Assembly: GCF_900110245.1 (NCBI RefSeq)
Contig: NZ_FOCZ01000022.1
Coordinates: 1-64,000 of the forward strand
Length of the DNA: 64,000 nt
Direction of reading: 5' to 3'
DNA from: Niastella yeongjuensis
Lineage (GTDB): Bacteria > Bacteroidota > Bacteroidia > Chitinophagales > Chitinophagaceae
Shown: positions 62,522-64,000 of the stretch, one piece after another
Position numbering within the stretch: the first letter of the stretch is position 1
Layout: each line of letters begins with the position of its first letter
Program-made: the position numbers and the translations under genes
The notes under the pieces: model-generated
The model's database searches: none
What the model was told of the DNA's origin: nothing
Seen by the model: only the letters and a program-made list of their open reading frames with translations

Positions 62522-63271
62522 ATGAACATTCAAAACAAAACCATCCTGGTTACAGGAGGTGGTGCAGGAATTGGCTTTGCTATAGCCAAAAAGTTATCAG
62601 GAAATGGTAACAGCCTTATTCTGGCAGGTAGAAGAGAAAACGTATTAAAGGAAGCTGTAGCCCAACTGCCCAACGCAACCTACATTGTTACCGATGTTAC
62701 CAAAGATGCAGATGTAGACAACCTGGTGAAGCAAGTGAAGGCTAAATTCGGCGGGCTTGATATCCTGGTGAATAATGCGGGTACAGGTTTTTATTACCAG
62801 CTCGACAGTGATGCTGGAAAAGCGTATGAAAATGCCAGATTGGAGATAGAGCTGAATTACCTGTCTGTTGTAAATCTTACAGAACGTTTTCTGCCTTTCC
62901 TGAAAGCCAGTAAAGATGCAGCGATCATCAATGTGGAATCCATTGTTTCCTATTTGCCAGCTATTTCACTGCCTACGTATAGTGCTACAAAAGCGGCCTT
63001 GCACTCATATGCACTGGCATTGCGGCTGACGTTAGAACAATCAAATCCGCATATCAAAGTATTTGAGGTATTCCCTCCTTATGTTGATACAGATCTTACA
63101 AAAGGCATAGAAGCGGAAAAGATCACAGCTGAGGAAGTAGCCCAGGATTTATATAATGCCTTGCAAAAGAATGAATATGCTGTAAGAAATGGAATTACAA
63201 AGGATGTATATGTGGCTTACAGGCAATCACCAGAAGATTTCTTAAAGGTATTTAATCAAATAGAAGCTTAA
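62522..63271 (+). CDS. Short-chain dehydrogenase/reductase (SDR)
   Basis: 249 aa. Rossmann motif TGGGAGIGFA (residues 11-20), NNAG (84-87), catalytic Ser140, Tyr153 and Lys157 (YSATK). It keeps the usual SDR length. It reduces or oxidises a carbonyl/hydroxyl of unknown substrate with NAD(P). The palindromic TetR operator just upstream puts it under the regulator encoded before it. Similar in fold but not close to the SDR gene that follows. Confidence 0.9.
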   Translation: MNIQNKTILVTGGGAGIGFAIAKKLSGNGNSLILAGRRENVLKEAVAQLPNATYIVTDVTKDADVDNLVKQVKAKFGGLDILVNNAGTGFYYQLDSDAGKAYENARLEIELNYLSVVNLTERFLPFLKASKDAAIINVESIVSYLPAISLPTYSATKAALHSYALALRLTLEQSNPHIKVFEVFPPYVDTDLTKGIEAEKITAEEVAQDLYNALQKNEYAVRNGITKDVYVAYRQSPEDFLKVFNQIEA

Positions 63272-63366
63272 AAAAGAGTGAGCTTTTTAACAAACCACCT
63301 TTGAGCTCTTAAACAAAGCTTACAAGTCCTGTAAGTACCAACTTTGTGGTAATAAAATTAATCACC

Positions 63367-64000
63367 ATGACAAAAGTTTGGTTCATTACAGGCAGTTCCC
63401 GGGGATTGGGAAGAGCACTTACAGAAGCCGTATTAGCTAAAGGCGATAAAGTAGCGGCAACCGCACGTACCCCGCAGCAGTTAGATGACCTTGTATCGAA
63501 ATATCCGCAGCAGATACTTCCACTCAGGTTAGATGTAACGAATAAGAAAGAGATCACCTCCGCTGTTGAACAGGCTGTTACTCATTTTGGCCGTATAGAT
63601 GTATTAGTGAACAATGCCGGATTTGGCGTAGTTGGCGCAGCTGAAGCGTTTACCGATGAACAGGTACGCAGTCAGCTCGAAACGAATCTCTATGCCCCTA
63701 TTGAAATTACCCGCGTGGTATTGCCCTACATGCGTAAGCAAAGAGGTGGCCGCATTTTGCAGATCAGTTCTGTTGGTGGCCGTTCCGGTAATCCGGGCGT
63801 ATCTGTTTATCAGGCTGCGAAGTTTGGTTTGAGTGGATTTTCAGAAGCCTTATCAAAAGAGGTGGCGCCATTGGGTATCAAGGTCACTTCGGTTGAGCCG
63901 GGTGGTTTCCGCACCGATTGGGCTGGTGACTCTATGACTTATGCGCCTGCTATTGAAGGTTATGAAACAACTGTTAATGCCCGTGCTGAATATTTTCAAA
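63367..64000 (+). CDS. Short-chain dehydrogenase/reductase (SDR), 3' partial
   Basis: The frame starts at ATG 63367 and is open to the right edge; 211 codons are seen. MTKVWFITGSSRGLGRA gives the Rossmann motif (8-17), VNNAGFG follows at 81-87, then active-site Ser134/135, Tyr148 and Lys152 (YQAAK), with GRIDVLVNN and VEPGGFRTD typical of the classical SDR group. It lies 95 bases after the preceding SDR gene in the same direction, so both may be in the TetR-controlled unit, though the gap could hold its own promoter. Confidence 0.88.
   Translation, partial: MTKVWFITGSSRGLGRALTEAVLAKGDKVAATARTPQQLDDLVSKYPQQILPLRLDVTNKKEITSAVEQAVTHFGRIDVLVNNAGFGVVGAAEAFTDEQVRSQLETNLYAPIEITRVVLPYMRKQRGGRILQISSVGGRSGNPGVSVYQAAKFGLSGFSEALSKEVAPLGIKVTSVEPGGFRTDWAGDSMTYAPAIEGYETTVNARAEYFQ

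Overview
The window looks like chromosome from a Bacteroidota member, most likely of the Chitinophagaceae (Niastella/Chitinophaga type). The reasons are three SusD-type genes and two SusC-type genes, an ECF sigma/FecR pair, two proteins with C-terminal type IX secretion sorting domains, OmpA/PD40 and PepSY-like envelope proteins, and promoters with the Bacteroidota -7 element TAnnTTTG. There is no rRNA, CRISPR array or intact insertion sequence. One tRNA is present, tRNA-Met (CAU), at 59.6 kb on the minus strand.

Layout. 0-5.1 kb: end of a secreted fibronectin-III/T9SS protein, a DUF5117-type zinc metalloprotease, and two tandem paralogous small exported proteins. 5.1-8.8 kb: an AraC-type regulator and two paralogous XRE/S24 repressor-like genes with a 68-aa helix-turn-helix protein between them. 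8.8-15.2 kb (minus): a SusD/SusC pair and a DUF1624-like membrane acyltransferase. 15.4-23.8 kb (plus): an OmpA/PD40 protein, then ECF sigma, FecR anti-sigma, SusC, SusD. 23.9-31.8 kb: a mixed set including a CMD/AhpD-like protein, an internally deleted GNAT, an orphan SusD, a second copy of the small HTH protein, a strongly structured non-coding block, an XRE regulator with a palindromic operator, YwbE, an alpha/beta hydrolase, an exported acetolactate decarboxylase and a PepSY-like protein. 31.8-38.2 kb: a YncE-like propeller, AsmA, an outer-membrane barrel and a modular secreted GH5 endoglucanase.

38.5-43.2 kb holds a tidy catabolic cluster: Gfo/Idh/MocA dehydrogenase, TIM-barrel isomerase, PhyH-type dioxygenase and a second TIM-barrel isomerase on the minus strand, with a divergent AraC regulator. 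43.3-50 kb has an M1 aminopeptidase, a broken CAP gene, a TMEM175-like channel and small proteins. 50-52.3 kb is CMD, AraC and a TauE/SafE exporter whose base usage looks foreign.

52.8-56.4 kb carries a KdpA gene with no kdpB or kdpC and altered pore motifs, then a methyltransferase and a CorA transporter. 57-60 kb around tRNA-Met is a scarred accessory spot. It holds an AAA ATPase of the DUF234 type, a truncated and frameshifted DUF262 gene, duplicated pieces of the tRNA and its terminator, and a 16-base palindrome substituted into a tRNA relic. 60-64 kb: a UvrD-like helicase behind a terminator-like leader, then a TetR regulator with matching palindromic operators before itself and before two short-chain dehydrogenases; the second runs off the window.

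The least explained signals are the orphan KdpA, the nested inverted-repeat block at 26.8-27.05 kb, the tRNA-relic/palindrome composites, and the paired XRE/S24 plus small-HTH modules. Several genes are visibly decaying (GNAT, CAP, DUF262 and two further remnants).
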